Notes: generated by a model not told the origin, from the sequence alone. 64,000 nucleotides of DNA from CAYMZZ01 sp044463125 (GCA_044463125.1 JBIQMS010000009.1:53568-117567); one strand, 5' to 3'. Counted from the stretch's first letter, positions 42,718 through 51,699 are shown. Program-made: numbers and translations.

Positions 42718-43587
42718 TCAGACAACAAAAATATTTTTGCTTATCTCATTCGCAAGAAGCCCTGTTATGTCAATGCCATTGGTAACATGGTCTATGGTAT
42801 TGGAAGTAATTACAGAATCAGCTCCAGCCTCCAATAGCTTAGCATAAGCGTTCTCAACAAAAGCAGCATGGACGCCTATGCAAGCAGGATTTTTCATCCC
42901 TGTTGTTTTCAAACGCTCCGTGCTCTCTATCAAATTCTGCCCTGTAGAGATAATGTTATCAAGCAAGACCGGCGTATGATCCTTAATTGCCTTTATTTGA
43001 GATATGTCAGCGTTTGTATCAGTATAACCCCCGGATAATTTGTCCAGAAATATGAATGGCGCATTTACCTCATCAGCTATTTTGCAAATCCATTGCCTGT
43101 TTTCGCTGTCGGGTACTATCATTACAGGTTGGTCAACATTCTCTTTTATCCATTTTGATATGAGGGGTGAAGCCGGCAATACAGAGGTGTGAATAGAATA
43201 CAGTTTATCGAGTGAATGTTTACGGGACGGGTGCAGGTCAACCGTAATAAGTATGTCAACAAAGCGTGAAAGAAACTCTGCAAAAAATACAGAACTAATG
43301 CTTTTGTGCAAATAGGCCAAGTAGGGTACGACAAGCGTAACGGAAGAAGCGCCGCGTTCTTTTAACGATTTTGCCAGGAAATAAAGTGAAAGGCATTTTT
43401 CATCGGGGTGATGAAGGGTGCAGATAATGACAGCTTCTCTTTCCGTCATATCCGTAATAACGTTTACGTACGTTTCTCCATTTGGAGAATGGCGTATGAT
43501 GGCTTCACCCAGCGGGACCTGTAATAGTTGCTGCAAGGAATTTCCAAGAGCTTCATTGCCGGGCATAGGGAATAAAAATGTATTCAT
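42718..43587 (-). CDS. PRPP-synthetase-like protein, copy 2, lacking the catalytic loop (possible pseudoenzyme)
   Basis: 289 residues, aligned end to end with copy 1 at 32643. Where copy 1 has the catalytic loop RQDKQFNPGEGITSEYF, this protein has YLAYLHKSISSVFFAEF, eight residues shorter and without Arg/Asp. The second loop reads LDKLSGGYTD (Lys-x-Arg lost), and the PRPP loop is VLLDNIISTGQNL (second Asp changed to Asn). The fold and the His of VDLH are kept. It therefore probably cannot make PRPP and may act as a regulator, in the way eukaryotic PRPP-synthetase-associated proteins do; inference. Confidence 0.8.
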   Translation of the reverse strand: MNTFLFPMPGNEALGNSLQQLLQVPLGEAIIRHSPNGETYVNVITDMTEREAVIICTLHHPDEKCLSLYFLAKSLKERGASSVTLVVPYLAYLHKSISSVFFAEFLSRFVDILITVDLHPSRKHSLDKLYSIHTSVLPASPLISKWIKENVDQPVMIVPDSENRQWICKIADEVNAPFIFLDKLSGGYTDTNADISQIKAIKDHTPVLLDNIISTGQNLIESTERLKTTGMKNPACIGVHAAFVENAYAKLLEAGADSVITSNTIDHVTNGIDITGLLANEISKNIFVV

Positions 43588-43722
43588 GTCGAATATTATT
43601 TGTATGAACTAATTGTTTTTAATTGCACCCTCACTGATATTCATAAGTATGTCGATGCAATGATTGTTTATAATAATCAGCTATTCTGGTAATAATATTC
43701 CGAAACCATTTTTTGGCATCGT

Positions 43723-44832
43723 TCATCTTTTATCAGTTCGCAGGTGTATTGCCTGTTGTATCAAAATCATTTCATTTATATTTTCTTTATCTACCAATCC
43801 GGCCAGTATTCCATTCTCCTGAACCGGGTAAATTGTGCAACCACCTGCCATCATTTTTTGATAAACATCCTGCAAATTCATATCCGGTGTAAGGGTTATA
43901 AAGTCCTTTCGCATTATGTTGGATATAACAGATGATTTCCCATAAGCGGATAGCCCATATATCAGCTCCTTCCGGGTCAATACTCCCTGAACCTGGTTAT
44001 TAGAAGTCACAAGAAAATCCTGTTCCTGCCCGTACAGCAATACCTGTACTGCTTTTTCGAGACTATCATCGGGAGATAAAGCGGTAAACCGGGTCATCAG
44101 AGCATCACGTACCTGGAGACCGGTTAATAAATTTCGGGTAGTCTCAAAAGCGGCTTCGCCACCAGCGCCGAGGTATATGAACAACCCGATAAACACCAGC
44201 CAGAAATTGTAAAAGAAACCGAAGAATACAAACAGCATGGCCAGAAACTGACCAATGGCTGCAGCTATACGGGTGGCTTTGCTGCGGTCCATATTAAATG
44301 CCAGAATTGCCCGTAAAACCCTGCCTCCATCCATGGGAAATGCGGGTATGAGATTAAAAACGGCCAGGGCAACATTAGCAGCAAACAAGTTAAAAGTAAA
44401 GGGCAGGTTTTGCATATTCTCCGCACTTTTCAGCATCCTCAGATCAGGCATCAAACCGGCAGACCGCATATATATCCACAATGCCACTGCAATCACAATG
44501 TTTACGGCCGGACCCGCTAATGCCACCAGCAATTCCTGCCCCGGCTTTTCGGGCATGCTTTCCAAGCTGGCGATGCCTCCAATAGGGTAAATGGTAATAT
44601 CTTTTGTCTGGATTTTATATCGCTTTGCTGTCAGCGCATGGCCAAATTCGTGCAGCACCACACAGGCAAATAAAGCAAGAATAAATGCCACGCCCCATAA
44701 ACCTGCCGAAACACCATGACCTGCCCTGGAATGCATCAGGAATATCCACCCGATCAGGATCAAAAACGTCCAGTGGATATATACTTTTATTCCTGAAACT
44801 TTACCGAGATATAATGACCATTTCTTTTTCAT
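43723..44832 (-). CDS. Site-2 protease family (M50) membrane metalloprotease with CBS pair
   Basis: 369 residues. Zinc motif HEFGH (residues ~62-66) in the second membrane helix, second M50 motif NLIPAFPMDGGRVLRAI in a later helix, about six membrane segments overall, then a cytoplasmic CBS pair (~245-365: RFTALSPDDSLEKAVQVL, MRKDFITLTPDMNLQDVY). CBS domains usually bind adenine nucleotides, so proteolysis may respond to energy charge. Substrate unknown, possibly an anti-sigma factor or stress-related membrane protein. Encoded 31 bases after the symporter. Confidence 0.9.
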   Translation of the reverse strand: MKKKWSLYLGKVSGIKVYIHWTFLILIGWIFLMHSRAGHGVSAGLWGVAFILALFACVVLHEFGHALTAKRYKIQTKDITIYPIGGIASLESMPEKPGQELLVALAGPAVNIVIAVALWIYMRSAGLMPDLRMLKSAENMQNLPFTFNLFAANVALAVFNLIPAFPMDGGRVLRAILAFNMDRSKATRIAAAIGQFLAMLFVFFGFFYNFWLVFIGLFIYLGAGGEAAFETTRNLLTGLQVRDALMTRFTALSPDDSLEKAVQVLLYGQEQDFLVTSNNQVQGVLTRKELIYGLSAYGKSSVISNIMRKDFITLTPDMNLQDVYQKMMAGGCTIYPVQENGILAGLVDKENINEMILIQQAIHLRTDKR

Positions 44833-44863
44833 AAAAGCGTGTTTTAAATGATGACATTCATTT

Positions 44864-46198
44864 TTACATCGTTAAACTCCTTTGACGTCTAATATTTTCA
44901 AACAACTTATCAAATACGACACAACCTGTCAAATCACCTGTAATATTAACGGCCGTCCGAAACATTCCTAATATTCTTTCCACTCCGATAACTATTATAA
45001 TCCCTTCAGCAGGAATACCAGCCCCTGTTAATACCGAAGCAAGAATAACCACGCCTCCTCCGGGTATAGCTGGTGTTCCAATTGATGCCGCTACAATTGT
45101 AATAATCACAACGATGATATTCGTTAACCCCAATTCCAAACCATAGGCCTGGGCAATAAAAAGTGTGGTGATTGTCTGATAAAGTGCCGTACCATCCATA
45201 TTAACTGTTGCCCCTATAGGAATAATAAAATTGCTTATCGATTTGTCTACTTTAAGTTCTTCCTCGGCTATTTTCAGAGAAAGTGGCATAACGGCAGCGG
45301 AACTAGTTGTAGAAAAAGCAAGCAACTGTGCATCTCTGATTTTTCGCAGAAAAGAAAATGGGTTTCTCTTTCCAATAATACTGACCAACAGCAAATAAAT
45401 AAATACAAGAAATAATAATCCCATTAGAACAACCAATACATAATACCCAAGTCCAGCCAGCGAATTCAGGCCAACGCTTGAGGTAAGCTGAGCCATTAAG
45501 CCAAAAACAGCTATGGGGACCAATAACATTGCCCATCTTACAATGGTCATACATATTTCCTGTATAGCACTCAGGATCAGCTTAACCGGTCTTTGTAAGT
45601 TTTCTGAAAGAGATAATATTGCTATGCCAATTATGATGGTAAAGATCACAATGCTCAGCATTTCTCCGCTAACCATGGATGCCAGTGGGTTCTCCGGCAG
45701 AAGACTTGTTATCGCCCGGGGTATTTTTTCAATATCAAAGGGATTACCACCCGTTTCTACACCGGCAGTCACAACTTCCCTATGTTCGTTTAATGATTGC
45801 TGATGCAGGAAATTACCTGGATTAAACGTAAGGGCAAGTATGGCACCCAGAGAGACGGAGACAGTAGTAGTAATTAAAAAATACAGCAGTACGCCACCTC
45901 CCAGTTTTTTAAGGTTTTCCTTATTATTGCTGGCAATCCCCGTAATAATAGAGGCCACTATGAGCGGGATCATAATCATTTGCACCAACTTGAGAAATAT
46001 AATGCCCGGTAAAGCCAGCCAGTTGCCAATGATTTCTGCATTATTTTTATTTACCAGACCTGTTTGTGGGCTAAGCAATAGACCCAGACCGGTTCCAAGC
46101 AATAAGGCAACGGTTACTTTAAGCCATAGTTTTCCTTCTACCAACTTTTGCAGATAGACACTAAATGATTTGAGTGTTTTTATTTCTGAATTAAACAT
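44864..46198 (-). CDS. Dicarboxylate/amino acid:cation symporter (DAACS family)
   Basis: Start at the ATG at 46198 (MFNSEIKTL), 444 residues; an alternative ATG at 46210 adds four residues. Eight membrane helices plus two re-entrant hairpins expected; family motifs STTSSAAVMPLSL (hairpin 1), NMDGTALYQ and GTPAIPGGGVVIL (hairpin 2, variants of the GltP motifs). Imports glutamate, aspartate, C4-dicarboxylates or similar with H+ or Na+. The start overlaps the ATC-hydrolase-family gene's stop (46191) by eight bases, so translation is coupled. Confidence 0.92.
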   Translation of the reverse strand: MFNSEIKTLKSFSVYLQKLVEGKLWLKVTVALLLGTGLGLLLSPQTGLVNKNNAEIIGNWLALPGIIFLKLVQMIMIPLIVASIITGIASNNKENLKKLGGGVLLYFLITTTVSVSLGAILALTFNPGNFLHQQSLNEHREVVTAGVETGGNPFDIEKIPRAITSLLPENPLASMVSGEMLSIVIFTIIIGIAILSLSENLQRPVKLILSAIQEICMTIVRWAMLLVPIAVFGLMAQLTSSVGLNSLAGLGYYVLVVLMGLLFLVFIYLLLVSIIGKRNPFSFLRKIRDAQLLAFSTTSSAAVMPLSLKIAEEELKVDKSISNFIIPIGATVNMDGTALYQTITTLFIAQAYGLELGLTNIIVVIITIVAASIGTPAIPGGGVVILASVLTGAGIPAEGIIIVIGVERILGMFRTAVNITGDLTGCVVFDKLFENIRRQRSLTM

Positions 46199-46829
46199 TT
46201 TTCTTTTCATTGTCGTGAATCCACCTGAAATCGCATTTATCTGCTCCGCCGGCAATGCTTCCGGTTCTTTCCAGCCGGGCATGCCATAATGCTGCCAGCG
46301 GAAAATCCAGTGCGCACCAGGTTGCCGCGCAGAATTCTGACAACCCGTGCGATTTGAAATATTCCGCTACCGGGCATTTGATACAATTGAAAGCAACAGC
46401 ATCATCACCGGGTATATCCTGCCATTGATACGAAGGGCTGTTGAATGGAAAAGTCCTGAACAAGCGTGTTGCCGTGGCCATCCTGTCGACCTTATTCCTG
46501 TTTCTCCATCCTGCCAGCCACCAAGCCAGCTTTCCCATTTTTTTATAAACATTCCATGCTATAGTATAGAAATGTCTGGTTGCTGTGTCCTTATCCTGCC
46601 CCCTTGCCATAAGTTCCCGGTAAAATGCCATGGACATAGCTGCCAGGCGGACGGTAATATATCCGCCATTTGTTGGCATGGAGGGGACAGTCGTTTTTAA
46701 TTTTTGATACTGCTTCCAATAGCCGGAAAGAATATCTTTTATTGTATTAGCATCAAAGTGATGAGCCAACTCTTTGCGGGCGGCATTGGCCGTCTGCTTC
46801 GTGAACCAGTATAAAATGAGTTTTTTCAT
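46191..46829 (-). CDS. L-2-amino-thiazoline-4-carboxylic acid hydrolase-family protein
   Basis: 212 residues. Strong similarity in style to the ATC-hydrolase family (PF14196): cysteine-containing motifs FNCIKCPVAEYFK and CAATWCALDFPLA, with a long helical N-terminus. In Pseudomonas such an enzyme opens ATC to L-cysteine precursors, but in other bacteria the family is uncharacterised; nothing in this neighbourhood points to cysteine metabolism. It lies 14 bases after type II GAPDH and overlaps the symporter start, so the three are probably one transcript. Confidence 0.72.
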   Translation of the reverse strand: MKKLILYWFTKQTANAARKELAHHFDANTIKDILSGYWKQYQKLKTTVPSMPTNGGYITVRLAAMSMAFYRELMARGQDKDTATRHFYTIAWNVYKKMGKLAWWLAGWRNRNKVDRMATATRLFRTFPFNSPSYQWQDIPGDDAVAFNCIKCPVAEYFKSHGLSEFCAATWCALDFPLAALWHARLERTGSIAGGADKCDFRWIHDNEKKNV

Positions 46830-46843
46830 TTTGTATTCATGGC

Positions 46844-47878
46844 TTACTTTATAAAACGTTGTTTTATTCCCAGGCTTTCATTTGTTTTCATGATTGACTT
46901 TTGAGCATTTTGTTCAATACCCGTCAATGCCCTGATCGCATCAATGGTTTCCGGTATCACGATGGCCTGGTTATCTACCACATAAGCATAAAACAGTTCA
47001 TCGCCCTGCACTTTCAGCATATCTTTCCACAGCGCTACTTCATACATATCTCCATAAGGGCGGTTTAAAGCCAGCATTAATTCTTTTACGGCATTGTTTG
47101 CCGATAGTCCTTCGCTGTATTCAATCATGGCTACCCTTGTGGAATTGTCGAAAGCATTGAGTACTTCTTCTTTTGATGACTGCCTGGTAAGCTGAATATT
47201 CCAGTAATGAAGATGACTTAAGGTTTCGGGTACTTTTACCGCAGCAGTAACCACATCCAGGGATGAATCAACGCTTTGGGCATCGGGTCCCTGGTGACTG
47301 GGTATATCTTTTTCGGGAACCAGTGTATTCATAATGCCATTCAGGTGACTTTCCCAGGGATCGGTAGCCCGGCGCAACAAAGTGCCTCTTGCTTTTTTCA
47401 GAAGACCTGCCTTTTTTAATGCAGTAAGTGTACGGATAATCGAGGTAGTATTGCAGGAGACAACCCGGGTGCAATCACGGTCCAACGCTGTCTCATAATT
47501 ATTTTCGGCGCTGAATGAATGTCCCGTAGTGGTATGTTTTTCGCCACCCTGCACGATAAATTTCTTATTCATCTTCCTGTATTCGGCAATGTTTTGGGCA
47601 GCAATCTTTTTTGGCGTGCAGTCCACCATAAGATCAACGGTTTCCAGCAGGTCAGCCAAAGTACCCTGCACACTGATGCCGGATTCTTTCATGTCTTTTT
47701 TAAATGTGTTATCAAATGCAAACACCGGATAGCCCTTTGTCTGCGCCATCCTGATGCGCCAATCAGTAATAACGTCACAAACACCTGTGAGTTCCATATC
47801 ATCCTGTAGCTTTATTGCATCAGCCACCCGTTTGCCGATTACTCCGTATCCGTTTACTGCCACTTTAATTTTTTTCAT
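46844..47878 (-). CDS. gap: Type II (archaeal-type) glyceraldehyde-3-phosphate dehydrogenase
   Basis: 344 residues. N-terminal Rossmann motif VAVNGYGVIGKRVADAI and active-site VVSCNTTSIIRTLTAL with catalytic Cys, the arrangement of archaeal-type NAD(P)-dependent GAPDH rather than the bacterial GapA. A canonical type I enzyme is presumably elsewhere in the genome, so this copy could serve gluconeogenesis or a stress-specific flux (archaeal enzymes often use NADP). It sits 14 bases before the ATC-hydrolase-family gene. Confidence 0.92.
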   Translation of the reverse strand: MKKIKVAVNGYGVIGKRVADAIKLQDDMELTGVCDVITDWRIRMAQTKGYPVFAFDNTFKKDMKESGISVQGTLADLLETVDLMVDCTPKKIAAQNIAEYRKMNKKFIVQGGEKHTTTGHSFSAENNYETALDRDCTRVVSCNTTSIIRTLTALKKAGLLKKARGTLLRRATDPWESHLNGIMNTLVPEKDIPSHQGPDAQSVDSSLDVVTAAVKVPETLSHLHYWNIQLTRQSSKEEVLNAFDNSTRVAMIEYSEGLSANNAVKELMLALNRPYGDMYEVALWKDMLKVQGDELFYAYVVDNQAIVIPETIDAIRALTGIEQNAQKSIMKTNESLGIKQRFIK

Positions 47879-47936
47879 TGAATAGTTTTTTAGAAATTAA
47901 TAATCAATCCCTGCATTGTCACAGATCAATATTTAG

Positions 47937-48371
47937 CTAATCCGTCAACCCTTCAATCGGCATGGGAAAAATAAAGTCCACCAACACATTGTGATGTGCC
48001 TTCGAGACATGGTCCTTAAATGATCTCATACTCCGGTGCATGACAGCAGGGTATTCACCACCGAGTTTTTTTAATAATTTTTCCAGCCGCATCAACTCCT
48101 TTTTGATAATCGCTTCCCGTTTGCTTATTCCTTTTGGTAAGCCATTATCAATCTGTATGATATTTTTTTCAAAGACTTTATCAGCTTCTTCATAATACTC
48201 AGAAAGCAGCGGGTCACAGGAAAAGGTTTTGATATGTGAAAACCTGATTGCTGATTTCTTTTCTTTTTCATCCAGTTCACCATCGCTGTTAGCCGCAAGC
48301 AGTGATATATAAGCCGGAAATTTGAGGAGTTCTTTGTTTTCCTTTTCAGAAAGATTTTTAAATGGCTTCAT
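47937..48371 (-). CDS. Small cytosolic protein, TerB-like?
   Basis: 144 residues, helical. The segment FPAYISLLAANSDGELDEKE near the N-terminus resembles the start of TerB-like domains (helix followed by an acidic D-G-x-L-D-x-x-E motif), but the rest is too divergent to be sure. The C-terminus (HNVLVDFIFPMPIEGLTD) is not recognised. It lies between type II GAPDH (58 bases) and the universal stress genes (63 bases). Confidence 0.5.
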   Translation of the reverse strand: MKPFKNLSEKENKELLKFPAYISLLAANSDGELDEKEKKSAIRFSHIKTFSCDPLLSEYYEEADKVFEKNIIQIDNGLPKGISKREAIIKKELMRLEKLLKKLGGEYPAVMHRSMRSFKDHVSKAHHNVLVDFIFPMPIEGLTD

Positions 48372-48434
48372 CTCTTTAGTCTTTTTATCAATTCAAAAAA
48401 ATGCGCTTTAACAAACCATCAAGCATTTTCATAA

Positions 48435-48923
48435 TTATTTCTTATGCTTATTTCTTGCCTGCTTCCTTTTTGTCCGGCGTTTACGGACAATCAGCACTGA
48501 ACAGTCTGCATGAAGTGCAATCGCCTGCGATACCGAACCAAGCAGGAATCGTCCTATAGCACCCCGCCCATGCGAACCCACGACGATTAGATCGGCTCCC
48601 ATCTTTTCGGCTTCCTTTAAAATCGTATGTTTCGGTGTTCCATTAATAGCTTTCGTTGATATGGATAATGCGGGGTTTTTCTTTTTCAACAATTCTGCCG
48701 CCTGCTGTACCGCATTTTCAGCAAGTTTTCTTATAACAGCAACTGTTTCTTCAAATCCTCCGGTCAGGCCGCCTTCCAGAGAAGAGGCAGATGTTATTAA
48801 GGAAGCGTTTTGAAAAGCCGATACAATAAGAACTTTAGTTCCGGTCGGAAAAATCCTCTGTGCAATTTCTTCAACCGCCGCTTTACTGTAATCCGAACCG
48901 TCGGTAGCTAATAGTATTTTCAT
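48435..48923 (-). CDS. Universal stress protein
   Basis: 162 residues, one UspA domain: N-terminal LLATDGSDYSKAAVEEIA and ATP-binding loop VVGSHGRGAIGRFLLGSVS (G-x2-G-x9-GS). Highly basic C-terminus (RKRRTKRKQARNKHKK). Nearly identical blocks are shared with the next gene, so this is a recent tandem duplication. ATP-binding UspA proteins promote survival under starvation and redox stress. Confidence 0.93.
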   Translation of the reverse strand: MKILLATDGSDYSKAAVEEIAQRIFPTGTKVLIVSAFQNASLITSASSLEGGLTGGFEETVAVIRKLAENAVQQAAELLKKKNPALSISTKAINGTPKHTILKEAEKMGADLIVVGSHGRGAIGRFLLGSVSQAIALHADCSVLIVRKRRTKRKQARNKHKK

Positions 48924-48988
48924 ATTTCTTGTTTTATAAGTTATTAATCTAAATCTGTTTGATAGTTAAAACCATTGCTTCAATATCT

Positions 48989-49468
48989 TTAACGAGCTTG
49001 TCTCTTTGTCTTTTTAGTTGGACGTTTGCGTACAATCAATACCGAACAATCAGCATGAAGGGCAACTGCCTGCGACACCGATCCAAGCAAGAAGCGCCCT
49101 ACAGCGCCCCGTCCATGAGAACCCACGACGATTAGATCGGCTCCCATTTTTTTGGCTTCTTTCAAAATCACTTGTTTCGATGGCCCATTGATTGCTGCTG
49201 CTGAAATGGTCAGTTCCGGTTTTTTCTTTTTCAGTATTTCGGCTGCCTCTTTTACTATGTTTTCGGCCAGCTTTCGCACGATGACGCCTGTGTCTTCGTA
49301 ACCTCCTGCAAGGCCTCCCATTGGCGCGGGGGCAGATGTGATTAGAGGAGTGTTCTCAAATGCAGATATTATTTGCACTTTTGTTCCCCTCTGAAATGTG
49401 CGGAGGGAAAGTTCTTCAACGGCTGCTTTGCTGTAATCCGAGCCGTCAATAGCTAATAGTATTTTCAT
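48989..49468 (-). CDS. Universal stress protein
   Basis: 159 residues, UspA domain with LLAIDGSDYSKAAVEELS and loop VVGSHGRGAVGRFLLGSVS, closely similar to the neighbour at 48435, including the basic C-terminus (RKRPTKKTKRQAR). Second member of a tandem triplet. Confidence 0.93.
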   Translation of the reverse strand: MKILLAIDGSDYSKAAVEELSLRTFQRGTKVQIISAFENTPLITSAPAPMGGLAGGYEDTGVIVRKLAENIVKEAAEILKKKKPELTISAAAINGPSKQVILKEAKKMGADLIVVGSHGRGAVGRFLLGSVSQAVALHADCSVLIVRKRPTKKTKRQAR

Positions 49469-49551
49469 AATTCATGTTTTTATTACTCAAAATTGCCTGA
49501 TCGTTAACTCCATTAATCCGGTAACCATTTCTTCATCATCTGAAACATTGT

Positions 49552-50022
49552 TTATTTTTTCCTGCCGGATTTTATAAGTGAGGTACGGATTATTTCTACT
49601 GAACACTTTGCATGTAAGGCTACGGCCAGGGATACCGAACCCATCAGAAACCGTTTTACAGCACCGTAACCATGTGATCCCACAACAATTAAATCTGCGC
49701 CGAATCGTTCAGCTTCTGTAAGAATGACGTTTTTGGGAACACCTTCTATTGCAGCGGCCGTTACCGTTAAATCAGGATTGCTGTTACGCAAATCGTTTGC
49801 TGCATTTTCGGATATACTTTTTGCCGCTTTAAAGGCATTTTGGTCTGCTTCAGCATAATACTCCTTCGATACGCCCATAGTATCCAGGGTCATTATCCGG
49901 GCCGCTTTTTCATAAGCCGAAACAATACGCACTTTTGTTCCGGGTGGCAATTTGCGGCGGGCAATTTCTTCAACGGCTGCTTTGCTATAATCTGAACCAT
50001 CGGTAGCTAATAATATTTTCAT
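49552..50022 (-). CDS. Universal stress protein
   Basis: 156 residues, UspA domain with LLATDGSDYSKAAVEEIA and loop VVGSHGYGAVKRFLMGSVS; ATP-binding glycines kept. More divergent than the other two and with less basic tail (IKSGRKK). Upstream member of the triplet, 29 bases after a small membrane protein. Confidence 0.92.
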   Translation of the reverse strand: MKILLATDGSDYSKAAVEEIARRKLPPGTKVRIVSAYEKAARIMTLDTMGVSKEYYAEADQNAFKAAKSISENAANDLRNSNPDLTVTAAAIEGVPKNVILTEAERFGADLIVVGSHGYGAVKRFLMGSVSLAVALHAKCSVEIIRTSLIKSGRKK

Positions 50023-50051
50023 CGTGTTTTATTTATGATTGATTATTTGAA

Positions 50052-50243
50052 TTAATAGTAATTCTTTTTGCCACTCAATAATGTTATAATGAGCCCAATG
50101 AACGGACTTAGGAATAAGCAGAAAAACAGGGACCAGCCAAATCCAATATTTCTTTTACTTCCTAAAAACCGTGCTATCATTAGTGAAATGATTAAACTTA
50201 TGATTGCATACAGCGTTAGTGTGGTGTTGTTGTAGTATCCCAT
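50052..50243 (-). CDS. Small two-helix membrane protein
   Basis: 63 residues with two hydrophobic segments (about 8-24 and 34-57) separated by a short basic loop (RFLGSKRNIGFGW). No family recognised. It is five bases after the lycopene-cyclase-domain-like gene and 29 before a Usp gene, so it is likely cotranscribed. Confidence 0.65.
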   Translation of the reverse strand: MGYYNNTTLTLYAIISLIISLMIARFLGSKRNIGFGWSLFFCLFLSPFIGLIITLLSGKKNYY

Positions 50244-50248
50244 AAGCT

Positions 50249-51016
50249 TTAGTTTTTACTGATCATTTTAATGAGTTTAGCGGCGGCAGGTTTTTCGAAA
50301 TATTTGCCATTTTTTGTTCTGATTGTTTTATACCAATTGGTATGTTCATATACTCCCGACCAATACATACCAAATGTGAAAGCGAACAGTAATTCTTCTG
50401 CGGGTACGCCGAGTACGAGTATTCCTGTCAATGCCGGTAAATTCCAGTATGCTTGTACATAACCGGGAAAAAAGACAAGGATGCTGCCGAAATAAATAAA
50501 GTAAAGGATCGTAAAAAGGAGACCGCCAATCCATATTTTTCCCGCCAAATCAGGACGGCAATATAATGTTGCCAGCGAACCAAGAAAAAGAGAGATCACC
50601 CCGCAATAAATCGGGTTCAGCCGGGTTACAAGGCTGAAAACCAGAAACAGTAACACCGGCAACCACAGGATTATTTTGTGCAGCCGGTGACGACGCTGCA
50701 TTTTTGCCTGCTTTGCGATACTGATTTCAGTGACGGGGAATAATAGCCGGTATAATACTACCGCAATACCCCCAATGGCGAATGAAAAAATAAAGCTTTC
50801 CACATCAAAGCCTGTATTGACGGCCAGGTTAAATAATGAGGGCGGGAACCAGTATTCGGGAACAAAAAGCGGTTCTGTAAAGCCAAACAGCATGGTTACC
50901 ACGCTTACCTGCCACATCATTTTCCTGAATTCTTTTTTTATCAAATAAATAATAAGCCAGATGCCCAGCATGATTAACGACCATATGATCCATGTATATT
51001 CCATTACTTCGAACAT
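50249..51016 (-). CDS. Polytopic membrane protein, lycopene-cyclase-domain-like
   Basis: 255 residues with about seven membrane segments. Patterns such as FGFTEPLFVPEYWFPPS and GVPAEELLFAFTFGMYW recall the lycopene cyclase (CarR/CrtY-c) domain, in which P-x-E-E-x-x-F is conserved. No carotenoid genes are nearby, so I treat this as a fold resemblance. Shares its first base with the end of the ICMT-like gene (51016), suggesting coupled translation. Confidence 0.6.
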   Translation of the reverse strand: MFEVMEYTWIIWSLIMLGIWLIIYLIKKEFRKMMWQVSVVTMLFGFTEPLFVPEYWFPPSLFNLAVNTGFDVESFIFSFAIGGIAVVLYRLLFPVTEISIAKQAKMQRRHRLHKIILWLPVLLFLVFSLVTRLNPIYCGVISLFLGSLATLYCRPDLAGKIWIGGLLFTILYFIYFGSILVFFPGYVQAYWNLPALTGILVLGVPAEELLFAFTFGMYWSGVYEHTNWYKTIRTKNGKYFEKPAAAKLIKMISKN

Positions 51017-51699
51017 TAGTGTAAATTATGACCTGCCACTTTTACCTGTGATTTACTGTTAACCCACTTTGGAACAAAAGCCGGGACACGGCTCCGGTAT
51101 TCATAGAACGTTTGCCCGAATCTATTGGCCAATTCCTTCTCTTCTCTCATAGAAAGCCGGTAATAAACTATCATCAGCACAGGCCACATAGCCGCCGTGA
51201 TAATCGTGGGCCATTGAATGAGAAATCCAACAGTAATCAACCACATTCCCGTATATTGAGGGTGGCGGATTTTGCTGTAAATACCGGCAGTCACCAACTC
51301 GTTTTCTTTTGCATCGTGTATGAGTTTCCATCCCTTGTAAATAATATAAAAGCCAAAAAAGATAATGGCATTGGTGACCAGGTGCAAAATGGTCATGGCC
51401 GTTATACTTTTTGACAATCCCAGAAAAACAAGAACGAGATGACCACTTGAATGGGAGAATGGATCCAGTACAGGGTAATTTTGTCCCAGAGCACCCGTTA
51501 TGAAATATATGGTAAGGGGAATACCATACATCTCCGTGAACAGGGCGACTATAAATCCGGCGAACAATCCCATCGAACGCCACTCTGCTTTCTTTTTTGG
51601 TTTTACAAAACTGAAAACCAGGAAAAGCACAATCAGTACACTGAACAACACTGTTGTCCAGAGACCGTAGGCGAAACCTCCTGTATCAATACCATGCAT
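51016..51699 (-). CDS. Isoprenylcysteine carboxyl methyltransferase-family (ICMT/NnrU-like) membrane protein
   Basis: 227 residues, about six membrane segments, with the ICMT/NnrU motif GIYSKIRHPQYTGMW near residue 150 and a conserved YRLSMREEKELANRFGQTFY C-terminal segment. Bacterial members methylate unknown lipophilic substrates or assist nitrite/NO metabolism (NnrU). Here it is followed by a lycopene-cyclase-like protein and preceded 73 bases upstream by an outer-membrane protein. Confidence 0.75.
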   Translation of the reverse strand: MHGIDTGGFAYGLWTTVLFSVLIVLFLVFSFVKPKKKAEWRSMGLFAGFIVALFTEMYGIPLTIYFITGALGQNYPVLDPFSHSSGHLVLVFLGLSKSITAMTILHLVTNAIIFFGFYIIYKGWKLIHDAKENELVTAGIYSKIRHPQYTGMWLITVGFLIQWPTIITAAMWPVLMIVYYRLSMREEKELANRFGQTFYEYRSRVPAFVPKWVNSKSQVKVAGHNLH

